From positions 740,081-804,080 of the forward strand of contig VYZB01000077.1 of NCBI GenBank assembly GCA_013397455.1: a stretch of 64,000 nucleotides of DNA, given 5' to 3'. Position numbers and translations under genes: made by a program. Source of the DNA: Crotophaga sulcirostris. Taxonomy: Eukaryota > Chordata > Aves > Cuculiformes > Crotophagidae. The first letter of the stretch is position 1. Each line of letters opens with the position of its first letter. This document shows, piece after piece, positions 38,301-50,900 of this stretch. The notes under the pieces were generated by a model. The model worked only from the letters and a program-made list of their open reading frames with translations. It was not told the origin of the DNA and did no database searches.

Positions 38301-41300
38301 AACTTATGGAGCCAGTTACAGTCACATGTTAGGTTGCCCCTAGAAACAACACAAATTAACCTGAAGGAACACTGGATTAATTAAACAGAAACTATACAGC
38401 CTCAGGCACAAACCTTTTTTTTTGTTTGAGGATGCATAACACAAAAAAGGCTCAATCTTGATGTAGCCTTCCATGCTACTATGATATAATGTTTACAACT
38501 ACTATGAATATCATTTTAAATGTATTAATTTTGATTCAACCCAAAGATATCTCTATTATTGAGACTGGGATATGGATTATCAACTACTAGCACCATCATG
38601 ATTTTATCATGCAGGGAACATAAAGCAATTTGCATTGAAGGATCTCAAAATACTTATGCATTCATCAAACTTTTAAATGTTTTTAGCTGCTTATCTGCAA
38701 CTGCACATCTGTGAGATTTTTATCCTTGATTAGATGAATTTTCTAGTGTTCCTATCATTCTTTAATTGAGAGAAAAACCTGAGTGATTCTAAACATTATA
38801 ATTGTGCTTTGAACTTAATTTTTCACAAGAAATACTTACAAGGATCAAAAATGTGAATTCTTATTTATTTAACCTTATTCAAATAAGTGCAAAAAAATGG
38901 GTGCAAGCCCACTAGTGCCACTTATCATTTGAAGAGAGTCTTTTGTGAACCTTGCTATTAAAATGGCCATGGTAGTAGGAAGCAACTATAATTTGGCTAT
39001 GAATCATAGAGCTATTCACAGGAAGGCTCTTAGCAAAGACAAAGGCCCTGCTGTCCATTATAAACCCATGAATTGCCTTCAGATAAATGCAGCTTGTCCT
39101 TCGATGTAAAGCTACTCATCGCAATCCACCCAGCAGCCTCCATTGTTCGCCCTAATGAAAAAGCACTCTGTAACAGAGAAGCTGTCTAATTCATTACAGT
39201 AGAGACTATTTTTTCAACCAACTGCTTCGTACTGAAAATTTTAAAATCCCCAAAGCAAGTAGAAACAGATTTTTTTTATACACAAAATTTAACCTTCACT
39301 TGCAAATGGCAAAACCTCCTTTTTCTTTAAAAATAAGTAAATAATACTGGCATTCCTTTTGTGTGTGTGTAGTAGAAAGGTAAGTCTCAAAAAAAAATCT
39401 CTTTAAAAAGAATCTATTCTTTCTAGGTTTTATGTATCTACAGAGGCTTTGAACAAGAAGAGGCAATTTCTTTGGTTGCATTTATCTTCCTCCTGGCTCC
39501 TTTCAGTTAATATTTGTCTAATATTTGTTAATTGCTACTAAACATGCTGTATCAGGTAATGCATTTAATTTACCTACCGAACCTGAAACCACAGGATGGA
39601 AAATGCATCTATGGATATGCCACTGTAGAGTAGCAACAGTAGCTTTGGGCTACAGCTGCTAAAAATAACTTGCTCTGTGCTGCAACTCAGGTATGAGAGA
39701 TTCAGACCATTCATAAGAATTGCAATTAAAAGCATCAAATGGGATGGAAATACCCTCCTTCATCATCCTGGAAATTCATTTTTGATGAATATGTGCAGTG
39801 GTGGAGTTTTTATCATGTTTTGTACTTCATGAAAGGCACAATATCTCTCGATTTCTTTGCTGGTAACCAGTATTTTTAGAGATTAAACAGAAATGGGTGT
39901 CATTTTTATTCCAGACAGACAGCAAGGAAGAAGAAAAGATAATTTTTCAAGGCCAAACAATGTCAGATTGTTGGCATGTTTTTTAACAAGGCAATCAAAA
40001 CAGTAGTCCTCATAATAAATAAGATATCTTTATCATTTATATAAAATGTGGCCTGCTGTGTACATTTAAGTAGCATCATTTCTTTCACATAGTCTCTAGG
40101 GTCCATCTACACTTACTTGTACTAAAGCATACATGCTTGATACATAGTCCTACTGAACGTGAAGAAATTGATCATGCAAGTAAACCTCTTACCAATTGGG
40201 CCTCATAGCAAATGCTGCAAAGTGACAGTCAAAGAGCTGAAACCCTGCCTGACAACCTTTCCGTGAAACTGGCCTTTAGGAAATCAAGTGAAGTCAAACG
40301 CAGCAACTCATATCACACACTTGTACAACCCTGGAGCTGGGGAAAGCAGCTCTGACAAGCTGAACAGTTGCACTTTGGCGGCGGAGGGTTTTCCTTTGCT
40401 TCCTTCTTCCTCAAATAGCAAACCCCAAAGGCGCACGGTTAACACAGAGCCGGAGCAGCCACTGATTTGAAGCAGCTTGGGCTCTTGACTTTCCTCAGAG
40501 AGGTGCTGAGAACCTGGCTGTATTCCTGCATCTCAACAAGCAGAGGTACCCACGTTTGAGAGTGGGTTGCTCTCGTTACAGAACAGGCAGGAGCACACAG
40601 GGCACGCTGCCAGGCAGGGGCTGTGCTGGGGCTGGCGGGGAGCTCAGCACCGTGCCCCACGCAGAGGCAGGTGGCACAGCCATTCTGCTCCGTTGGCCAG
40701 CCAAGGACCTTCCTGCAGCCCGGGCTGCTGCCCATTGCTCTGTGCTGGAACTAAAGGGCTTAAATCAGCTCCAGTCTTGCTCAAGTTTTTTGCCCCAGCG
40801 CTCAGTCTCCTCTTTACCTGCTTTACCGATGGTTTGGCCTTTCTCTGCATTTCATGGAGGGGACCTGGATAGTTGTGGTGGCTGTTGCTCTACTGTTTTC
40901 TTTCTCAGGATATTCACACTATAAAGGGGGAAGGGATCTTTGCTTCACGTTAAGCAGCAGCAGCACAGGTACAGGCTTAGCTGTCCCATGAAAACCAATG
41001 ATATACACAAGAATCAAGAATGCAAATACAAACACCTTTTTCTTCTTTCTTCCAGCTAGAACAAACAATATCTTTTTCCTCTCTATTTTGTTTTGCCAAA
41101 ATGAAAAAATCAACATTTTTCTTATCAAACTGTTTTTGTCTCAGAATATCTCTCTAACCTGCAAAAAAATGTTTCATCCGTGGCAGATATACAAGAAACA
41201 AAGGGGAATGAAGGCCTGGCTGCACCTATATTGCTGTTTCCTTTCTCTAGAATTTGCCATGATGGGTACACTGCTGAGAGTCCCAGAGCTGCCTGGAGGG

Positions 41301-41757
41301 GTTTCGATTAGCATCTCCTGTGAAAGGAGCTAGCCACCACGCTATGCCAGTCTCTCGCTCTTGACAGCTGATGTTTTAGTATTTATAAAAATGTGTTTCA
41401 GAGCTGTAAATATCAAGAAAACACATACTGGGATTTTTTCTTATCTTGATGATTAAGGCACTCTGTTGAGGTCACAGAATCCTAGTTTAAATCAATGCAG
41501 GCAGCACTGAACATAGCTCTTCCATGTTTTGCTGGACAGCATCAATTACTGGACACTGAAAAAGCAGAAGGCACATTATCTGCCCTCTATCAAGATACAC
41601 CTCCTCCTCAATAGCCTAAACGTGCTTGCAGTTGAAAGTACTTGACAAATTCGATCCAAGTCCATGTAGTTTTTGACCTGTACAAAAGAATGTTTTGGCA
41701 AAGTTTTGTTTTGTACTACTTGTAAATTTAAATCCTGTTTTCACAGGACAAAGGTCA
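35321..41757. other. Non-coding stretch, no gene recognised
   Basis: About 6.4 kb with no recognisable gene. The block at 40540-40880 is GC-richer and gives overlapping frames on both strands (122 and 101 codons plus, 98 codons minus), none recognised. The 38880-39210 block is a balanced, apparently single-copy stretch with ATTA motifs and GGCCATGG. An AT-only near-palindrome (AAATATATATTTATATATTT) is at 38122-38141. The 114-codon frame at 37409-37753 on plus has no family signature. Confidence 0.55.
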
Positions 41758-41829
41758 AAGGACCTCTGAGATCATCAAGTCCAACCTATAAGCCAACACT
41801 AACACCATCCCATCATCTAAACCATGGCA
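41758..41829 (-). mobile_element. CR1 LINE 3' end, cut by the assembly gap
   Basis: GGACCTCTGAGATCATCAAGTCCAACCTATAAGCCAACACTAACACC... matches a CR1 3' UTR and also the copy at 62868, from which it differs at only two positions over about 68 bases. The sequence runs into N at 41830, so the element's 5' side lies in the gap. The DNA just before 41758 keeps little of the usual tail. Confidence 0.9.
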
Positions 41830-42389
41830 NNNNNNNNNNNNNNNNNNNNNNNNNNNNNNNNNNNNNNNNNNNNNNNNNNNNNNNNNNNNNNNNNNNNNNN
41901 NNNNNNNNNNNNNNNNNNNNNNNNNNNNNNNNNNNNNNNNNNNNNNNNNNNNNNNNNNNNNNNNNNNNNNNNNNNNNNNNNNNNNNNNNNNNNNNNNNNN
42001 NNNNNNNNNNNNNNNNNNNNNNNNNNNNNNNNNNNNNNNNNNNNNNNNNNNNNNNNNNNNNNNNNNNNNNNNNNNNNNNNNNNNNNNNNNNNNNNNNNNN
42101 NNNNNNNNNNNNNNNNNNNNNNNNNNNNNNNNNNNNNNNNNNNNNNNNNNNNNNNNNNNNNNNNNNNNNNNNNNNNNNNNNNNNNNNNNNNNNNNNNNNN
42201 NNNNNNNNNNNNNNNNNNNNNNNNNNNNNNNNNNNNNNNNNNNNNNNNNNNNNNNNNNNNNNNNNNNNNNNNNNNNNNNNNNNNNNNNNNNNNNNNNNNN
42301 NNNNNNNNNNNNNNNNNNNNNNNNNNNNNNNNNNNNNNNNNNNNNNNNNNNNNNNNNNNNNNNNNNNNNNNNNNNNNNNNNNNNNNNNN
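41830..42389. other. Assembly gap (560 N)
   Basis: An uninterrupted run of 560 N. The left edge lies in a CR1 copy and the right edge in AT-rich DNA with no CR1 match, so the element's 5' end is somewhere inside the gap. Open frames that appear to span the gap are artefacts of N being read through. Confidence 1.
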
Positions 42390-45300
42390 TGCTGGCTCAC
42401 AATAATTTATAAGGAGTCATTCAAAAATAAGCAGTACATTTATTCATATTTTTGTGAAAACCGAGCACATTTTGCATGTGAAATATTTCCTGTGTTAAAA
42501 TCATCTTCACAGTGTTGTTTTCTACCTAAGTTTCTCCATACTAATCAGTACCCAGTATATTCAGCATATTCAGACTTATATATTCTGGATGATAGTGGTG
42601 TAGTACAACTACTAAATTATTCATGTGAAAACATATGTTGCACTAACACTGCCAAAGTGTTTATAAGCAATGTGTCTGGGAAAAAAAAATTAAAAGAGGA
42701 GAGAGAAAAATGATCCACAGATTAAAAACAAGACATCCTGTAAAATTATCATTAATAAATTTGGCATAGTGTAGTGCAGTAACGAAACCGCTGATTACAC
42801 CAAAACAGAAGGCAATGTGCATTAGTAAGAATCAAAATATCATATTGGAGGAAAGAACTGGGTATTGTTAAAAAAAAAAGGGATTGGACAAAAGGGAATA
42901 TGGCAAAGTTGAAGGTTACATTCACAGGTTGTCTGTCTCAAGGGGCAGGTAAAAGAGTGTGATTTATACAGGCAAGAAAAAGAGAGTAGGCAGAAGCCAT
43001 GACACTAAGCAATGAAGTGACACATCCAAGCTCACGTCCTAATCCAGGGGAAGCACCAAGAACAAGGACCTATGCAGGATCAGACCAGCAAACTAGGATC
43101 TCAACGTGGTGCCTTTTCTGCTGCTACAGAACAAACACTCTCTTATAGATGGCACCATGCAGTCATGGGTTTCCTGCTCAAGAACTGTTCTTAGACTGAC
43201 ATATTTTACATTAACTTCAAGAGAGAAAAAACTGCCAGGGTCACCTGTTCTTCATAGCTATCATGTAGTCAGGGGTCACTGCTGAGAATATTTTGTGTCA
43301 TTTCTAAACTCATCTCTGATCCATCTTTTTTCAAGAACTTTTAAGGTCAGCAGAGAGCAACACGTGCAGCACGCAGATTTAGTGGGCAGATTAGCTAAGT
43401 GACCTCAGAAAGGGAACAAAGTGTGCTGCGCTTTCAATCAGCATCTTTTTAAACCTCTGTTAACTAACACTGAGATATTTGCTGTGACATGAGAGTTTGC
43501 TGCAAGAGTTTCCATGGTAATTCTTGGCCTTTCAAAGGTGGGGACAATTTCAGCAAGTTCCAGTGGGCAGGATGGGGCTAAGGATATCTTTCCCCCAACT
43601 CCAGTGGCACTGGGTCAGAGAGGGATATTTAATATAGAAATTTCCTCCATGTGCTTAAGTGACTCTACAGTAGGAAAGAAACTGGCCCGACAGGTTTGGT
43701 TTTTTTTCATCTCTCCAGACTACTTGCTGAACAGAGCCTGGGAAGAGCTGTGGTACGGGTGTGGACGAGGGTGCTCAGCCCCCTTGGAAGGCTGTGAGTC
43801 ACAGGGAGGCCCATTGTTCTAAGGGTAAGGGGTGCAAATGTTCCTTCCCGTTGTCAAATCTACCCGCAAACTGGATGCTGCTGAGACTGAACATGGGAGA
43901 TGCAGGATGGTGTTTCTCCTGGATTATCATGAGCTCTGTCTGTAGCTGGAGCACAGCTCCCAGCAAAGCAGCTGGCTGCCAGCTCCAGCTGTGAGGCTGC
44001 AGCTCGTTCTCCACAAGCCTCCCGAGACCCGGCAAAACCACTGCTCTTGGGCAGCCTTCTGCTACAGACAGCAGGAAGATGTCAGGCTATGCAAGCAAAA
44101 TCCTTTCTTCTAATCACCATCTGCCAGTTGCTCCTACAACTAAAACTCTTGTCCACCTTTCTGGTCATATGAACTGCATTCACTAGTATTGCTCCTTGAA
44201 ATACTTCTATAATACAGCTATATACAAATTACATTTGGTCACTGGTTTGTGCAACTAATCTGATTATATCTTATACAAATTTTTAGCATTACAGTGTTTT
44301 GCTTTCCTGCAACTGGGAAGAACTGCAAACACATAAACAACATGCCTATAAATATTAAGTACTACAATGTAAAAATTGCATCTACTTTACAAAGTATTAT
44401 ATATGTTAGATATGATATCATGCATCAGTGGGCATACCATATATACATATGTAAAGATGTATACACCTTTGTATGTCTACATAAGAAAATTATGGAAAGG
44501 CTATGAATTCCTGTTTGTCATAATAATGAAGCAAGCAAACACTCCCTTTAATTACATCTACAATGCGGAGTGGCCCAGGAATAAAGATCCTCCTTAATAA
44601 GTCTGTAAATGTTAATGATATGAACCATCTCTCTGCACTATTGAGGGGTTTTATAGCAGTGTGTCATCGTGACATACAACACTTCCAAATTTCTATCAGC
44701 ATATTTCATCCTGAACTTGCTAATATGTCTATTGGTTTCTGGTATATAGTACTTGCTCCTTCTTTTTTGTTCTAGCGTATTGAATTGAGTGAAAGAAACT
44801 CAGAACAAAAGGCCAGGGTCAAGTTCGCACAAATATTGAGTGTGTGCTGCAGAGAACATTTCCATTTTGCTGTCATCAAGGCTGCTGTCAGTTAGCACAA
44901 AAGTACACTGCAGGGTACTCATAACAGTCAGCCCAAGTAGGCTTTTAAGCACGCAACCTTACAGCTCTGACAGCTTTGTGTGATGGGATGTTCCTCTTTG
45001 TGGGGTGATTTGCACCCTCCACCTTTGGGATGAAGAAGTACCACGCAGTAGGGGAAGAGGCAGCACCCCCCCGAAGCAAAATCGGTCCCAACATATTTAC
45101 CAAACTGAGTAGAAACACAGTATTGTCAACCAGAAGACGCTTATTGCTGTAAGGTTAACAAACCATGCCACGTGGCTACCACTGCAAGAGGAACAAGCAG
45201 TTCCCACTCAGCTCCTCTGTTACCCCATGGTGCTATCTATCTGATTTTAGTCCCCAGGGAAGGCACCCAGGATGCCCAAAGCTGCACCTGCCTGGCTCCT

Positions 45301-47901
45301 GTGGACCGCAGAGATGCTTGAGGCTCTTGGGGAATGGTAATGCAGGGCAGGCCAAACCTGTCCCTCACATACCTAATGAATTAATGAAACAAAATGGAGT
45401 GGTTCCCAAAATCTTACCTTTCTTTGGGACTTTTCTTTCTGATCTCTGTAATTCCACTGGGAGTGGATGAGCAGTGATTTGCTTGTGACCTTCACAGGCT
45501 ATGTTGAATAATGTATTTATCTGAGATATAATCAAGTATGGCAGCCAACATGACTCTCTGGCTCCCTAACAACTTGCTATGGTTTCTTTTTCATTCATGA
45601 GGTAAATAGTTTATTCAGGTTCCTTTCTTGAAACAAAGGTAGTTTTTTCTGTTATTGATCTTCAGACACGAGCTACCACATATTAAATAAATATTGAGTC
45701 TTAAAGTCGTCTCTGAGACAAATCTCTTGTAGGTTTCAGTATGAGTTTGGAGCATAATTCCTCCAGAATTATTAATGTACTTGAAGAGAGTTTTATACCT
45801 CCTTATAGCCGTCCTATTTCATGTAACTACTTATATAAAATGAAAATAAAACTTGCAATGATCTTCAACTGGAAGTTTGAAACCTCACCATCATGCCAAG
45901 ACAGCTCTCTAATATAGAGTTAAAGCAATAGGAGGAAATAGGAAAACAAACAAATCCAACACACACTTGAAGGATGATTGTACCTAGAGAAAGGGATGTG
46001 AGAAAAAGCAGCATCATTTTTCAGGAAGTTATGCACTAAGAAGAACTATTACAGACAACATGACTTGCTCCTGTTGTTTTCATTCCTGCTTGGAAAGAAA
46101 CAAGGATATTTCTAGTTTTGAGATGTTATCTTCATCTCCTACAAGGGCTGTTTTTGCTAGTATCTTTCAAATCCAAATAATTCTTGTTTCTTGTATGAGA
46201 AATATTTTTGTTTAGTTTTGCTTTGCTCCCTTTTGTGGGAAGACTATAAAGATAGAAAATTAGTTTAGTTAACTTATCATGCATGATGTTCCCCATCAAT
46301 AAAATACAGACACCAGGAATAACCACACAAAATTCTAGTCATTAATTGCATTGCTTTTAATCCTTTTATCTTACAATTTATTTATGATCTTTTTTGATTT
46401 TGCAGAAGTTTTTGACAGGAATATAGTTTTCCTTACACCAGTTAATTTCAGGCTGACAGGCTCACAAGAGCTACTATAACAACAGTTGTGTTTAGTTAGA
46501 GTGATGTCAAATGGGGAAGACGGAACAGAAATTGTTGGGCAAATTTTCCATATAACATCTCCCTGGTGGAGGTAAATGCTAATAACAATGAGCACCTCAA
46601 TTCTCTGCTCTAATCCCCGCTTCCTATCATTGTTTACCAATGAGAAGGAACTCAAAAAACAAGGCAAGTTTTCTGGGAAAACACGTGGACAGCATCAGCC
46701 TGAGGATGTGCCAAAAGAAGAAGAGGGTCTGCACTCTTTTCTACCAGCTACTGTGGGCTGCTAATGCAACCAACAGGATCTTTGGAGGAGTGGCTGTGTT
46801 ACAGTGTTATCTGGGGTGCAGAAAATTGTGTATAACTGAAGATACTAAACCGGTGTCTTCTGGGGGTTATAGATCAAAATCTGGCCCATGCCTCTCTGTA
46901 TTACATTCAATTACATTTACATTTTTGTTGATGAGTTGTGTGGCATTCCAAAATTACATATTAACACAAGTTAAATTGTTACCGGATCACATCTGGCACT
47001 GTATTGGAAAATCATTAATCTTGCACTACTCACAGCTTTATAACACTGAAATTGATTTTGCACAGATGTGTAGCTGTGTATATGTATGCAGGTTTATATA
47101 CAAAAGTGCTCTCTAATCATCTGGTCAAAGAGATAAAAACGTGTATGTGTGAGTATGCCTACACTTGAACATATTTATGTGTACAAAGGAGAGATACAAT
47201 TATTTCAAAAAAACTCTACTTGTGCCAAATTTTGCTTGTCACTGATGATTTCCATCTTGTTTTCTAACTGAGCAGTGAAGAATGGTCACAGCACTGGGTG
47301 AAAAAAAATCACACCTGCTTTCAAGCTATTTTAATCTGAGAAAGTATCTAATACTGCTTTGGAGGGATGGGAAGACTGAGGGAAGGATAAATACAACTAG
47401 AATGGTTAGAATTTCAGAAACAGGGAAGACTGACGGGAGGATGATACGAACAGAAAAAAACCTCTCCATTTCTCAGGGGCTCTAGTATCTCTGTGTAAGA
47501 TGCGTGGCTCACTGAATCCATGGGATTGAGAGAGCCAGAGATAACTCCTTGAAAATGGAAAGAAAAGGCAATATGATGAAAAAGGTTTTGACACAAAAAT
47601 AAATACAAATATCAGAAGCCTAAACAGTTCCATGTGTAAATAGCATATGTGTACTATTTGTCCAAGATTATTTAAGTTTTCATGAGGGATTTCATCCTTA
47701 AGCTCTTCTGTTCGTATCCCTGAAAGCTCAGTCAACATGCGTTATTAGATAGAACTTGGTTTAGAGTCAGGTACATCTTCCAGAGATAAGAACACCTTAT
47801 GTAAGCTTTAGAAAGAAGGGTGAAGAAAGTACCCTTACTTATGATGAAAGTAGTACTTGTTTAATTGTGGACTATTTCTAATATAAGACACCATAAGATT
47901 T

Positions 47902-47917
47902 AATGAATGAATGAATG
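47902..47917. repeat. (AATG)4 microsatellite
   Basis: Four perfect AATG units. It is a small simple repeat. Confidence 0.85.
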
Positions 47918-50900
47918 CAGGATGCAGTTTTTTCCCAAATCTGTAATTTTGAGGCTCTGTTTTGTCTTTGAACACAACACATGATTAATCTCAGTGTAGG
48001 ATTTACAAAATCCGCTCTTAGCCATAGGATATACTCAAAAAAAGGAAGTAAAATATGGCTTGTGCTAAATTTAGCAGTTCTGGCAATTAATCAACTTTAT
48101 TCATTGATTTCGTCAAGTGAAATAGTTTGCTGCATAAGTATAGGAACTGTTACTGCAATTTTGAATACTAATACACATCCAGCCAAACGGGCTTTAGAAT
48201 AAAGAGGTCAGTGTGATTTATTTGTAATCCCTTTAGTTGCTTTTTTATTTGGTCTTTCAGATTGCAAAGACTAAAGAATATGATACTTCCCCAAACCCTT
48301 GGATTATTTCGATGCAGAAGATTTGACCTTAATGCTCTGTCTGTATAATAAAATCAGATGGGTTCAAATGATCCTGGTACAGTGACGCATTCTTGATACT
48401 GTCTACTTATTTGAAGCATGCAAGTGTGCTAACTTATGCCCACTCTTTCTCTTCCTGCACAGGATTTGGTTCACATCAGCCTTTAATAAAGGCCAACATT
48501 ACGCTTATCCTGTGAGTATGATCAGCAGAGGAATGAGTTGATCATGCTCCCTTCACTGCTCTCAGGGTGTCTCAGCTACACTTTTATTTCAGATTCTGCT
48601 TTTCGATGTATTTAAATTAAAATGAAATGAGGAAGAGGCCTCAGAATCCCACATCATATATTCTTCAGCAAGGAGGAACCCAAATTTTCATATCCCATTG
48701 GGAATAGTCTCCAGCCCAATTCAATCCCTAAATGAGCCTTTGTCTGCTCAGATCCCAACCCCACTGGCCTCTCCTTTCTCATGCCATCATTTTGACTTTT
48801 AAGAGCCCTGAGCCATGGACCTCAGGAGAAGGTCCTTGGTGAGACTACACTGAGGAAATACACACCCTCAATTGCTACTGACATTCCTCTCATGTATTTG
48901 GGGTATAAGGGACCTATTGAGCACCCAGGGCTGTCAAACGAATTTCATGTGGAATGAAGTCTGAACTTTTAAAGCAGGAGAGGGAATAGAAAGTAGATGG
49001 TTGGAAATAGTGTTGAAGGAATGCCATTTTATTTTGTATAATGTTAAGGATGATGATGTGAATGAAAGTATTTCTCAAATGTGAATATGCACTGAAGGGG
49101 ACATCTAACACGATATTTGACTTTAAAACATGGTTTTAGCAGAAGGAAGCAAAGACTCTCAAGTTTGAAGCAACTGGTATCCTAAGAAAGACAGGCATAA
49201 CTGCCTGTCTCTTCTACAGTGTCATATACTGAAAATGCTTTTCTACATTTTAGAGTACACTTTCCACCAATGGCTTTTAAACTATTTTACAAAGCATGTC
49301 AACATCACTGCTCATGTTTCATTGAGAATATGTGGGACCAGAAAATGAAATGGTTTGTTGAAAGCCACTTCAGGTGGGCAGTGGTCCAGATTTTATGCAA
49401 GTGTTTTACCATGTTTGCCCTGCTTATGAGGTCATGATAATATTGACTATCATTACCTCCTGCTACATTCTACTGTTCTTGTCATCCTGTAACTTAATGT
49501 GCAAAGATACACTGAAAAAATAAATGAAATGCCTAGGATAACCTGGCTACAAGGCTAAGTAGCGAGTACTTGTACGGAAGAATGAAATGAATGGCTGCGT
49601 CACAGTACACACAGACTGATCTAGCAGTTATTCAGACCTACTTCTGATGTCAAAATAAGAATAAGTCCAGATACAAGAGTGAGTCAAGGGCATCACTAAC
49701 ATCAGCTGCAAGATGAAGACTGTCAGTGTGTTCTCAAACACTGGAATAAAAACACTGGGCAGAAAGATCAGAAATAATGACTAACTTTGGGTCAGGTCTT
49801 ACAGTCTCAATGTACCTAAGCAATTTCACCCTGATCTTTGCAGAGGCATATGTACCTGAGGCCTTTTGTTTGAACTTGAATCCCTAATCCTTTTGTTTTC
49901 CCTTTCCAAATTAAAAGGAGCTTTCAAGAGCAGTAATTAACTAGAAACAAGAAATTCTGCACTTTGAACTCCACTGTTGAAATTTCTAAACCAACTCTGA
50001 AATTTTTTTCTTACTCTTATTATTATATAAGGGCCTGTACTTTTTTGAATTACATAATTATACACATAGCACGGTTCTCTTCTTCCCACCTCTTGGGCTA
50101 ACATTTATATGTGCTTTTAAAGTGTTCCTAATTAGGGACCTGGATCCTGACTATGCATATTAAGGCCATAAGGTTTCTTTTCAGGTTGTATGCTTCAGAA
50201 CAGTATTCTTATACTAGATGAAACAAACTCTTTCCAAGGTTATCCACTAAAAAGAAAAACAAATGTGGTGTAAAACACACAATTAGTAAGGTACATAGCA
50301 GGAAGCTCAGCATCAGCCAGAAAAACATCATTGCTTATTATGAGACAAACTATTCAACAATCGGTAAGCCACACTTGCTTAGGTAGATGAAGGAAAGATG
50401 AAGATGGATTCCATAAGAACACAAAAACTAGTAAAACTAAGCAGCTTATTCAATACTTTCCCACTCTCTGAAAGCTACTGTTATTCTCACATGTGATTAA
50501 ACATGAAACAGCTGCAGTGCAGGTCACTATAAACCTAAAGAAAATTGGCAGAGGTACTTTAAAGTAATCTGTATAAATATTATGAGGAACTGCTATTTCA
50601 GCAGTACACGGCCCTTGCCATTGGTTTAAAGGAATACCCTGTTACGTTGTGCTGTCTTGGGCTTAATGTTTTTCTAGTCAAGCTCACCTGCAGTTGCTCA
50701 TTTCTCATGGAGCTCCCTAGCAAATGCACCATTTAAAAGTGAGCATTTCACTTCCTCCATTGCAGGGGTTTGATTGTTGTGTTTTGGTTTTGTTTTTTTA
50801 AATATTACCTAATGTTACTGGATGAGGTCACAAGATCAAAACTAGTGTCAGTAATTTCCCTCAGAAGCTGTCCTAGAGTGTCCCAAAGGACTAGAAAACA

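Noticed and set aside
41673..42713. 346-codon plus frame, and the frames at 41813-42405, spanning the gap
   Set aside because: They are open only because N codons are read through; the real flanking residues show no domain.
46640..47116. 158-codon plus frame
   Set aside because: No recognisable domain, overlaps other frames, Cys/Leu/Lys-rich, and no exon context. Chance is the simplest reading.
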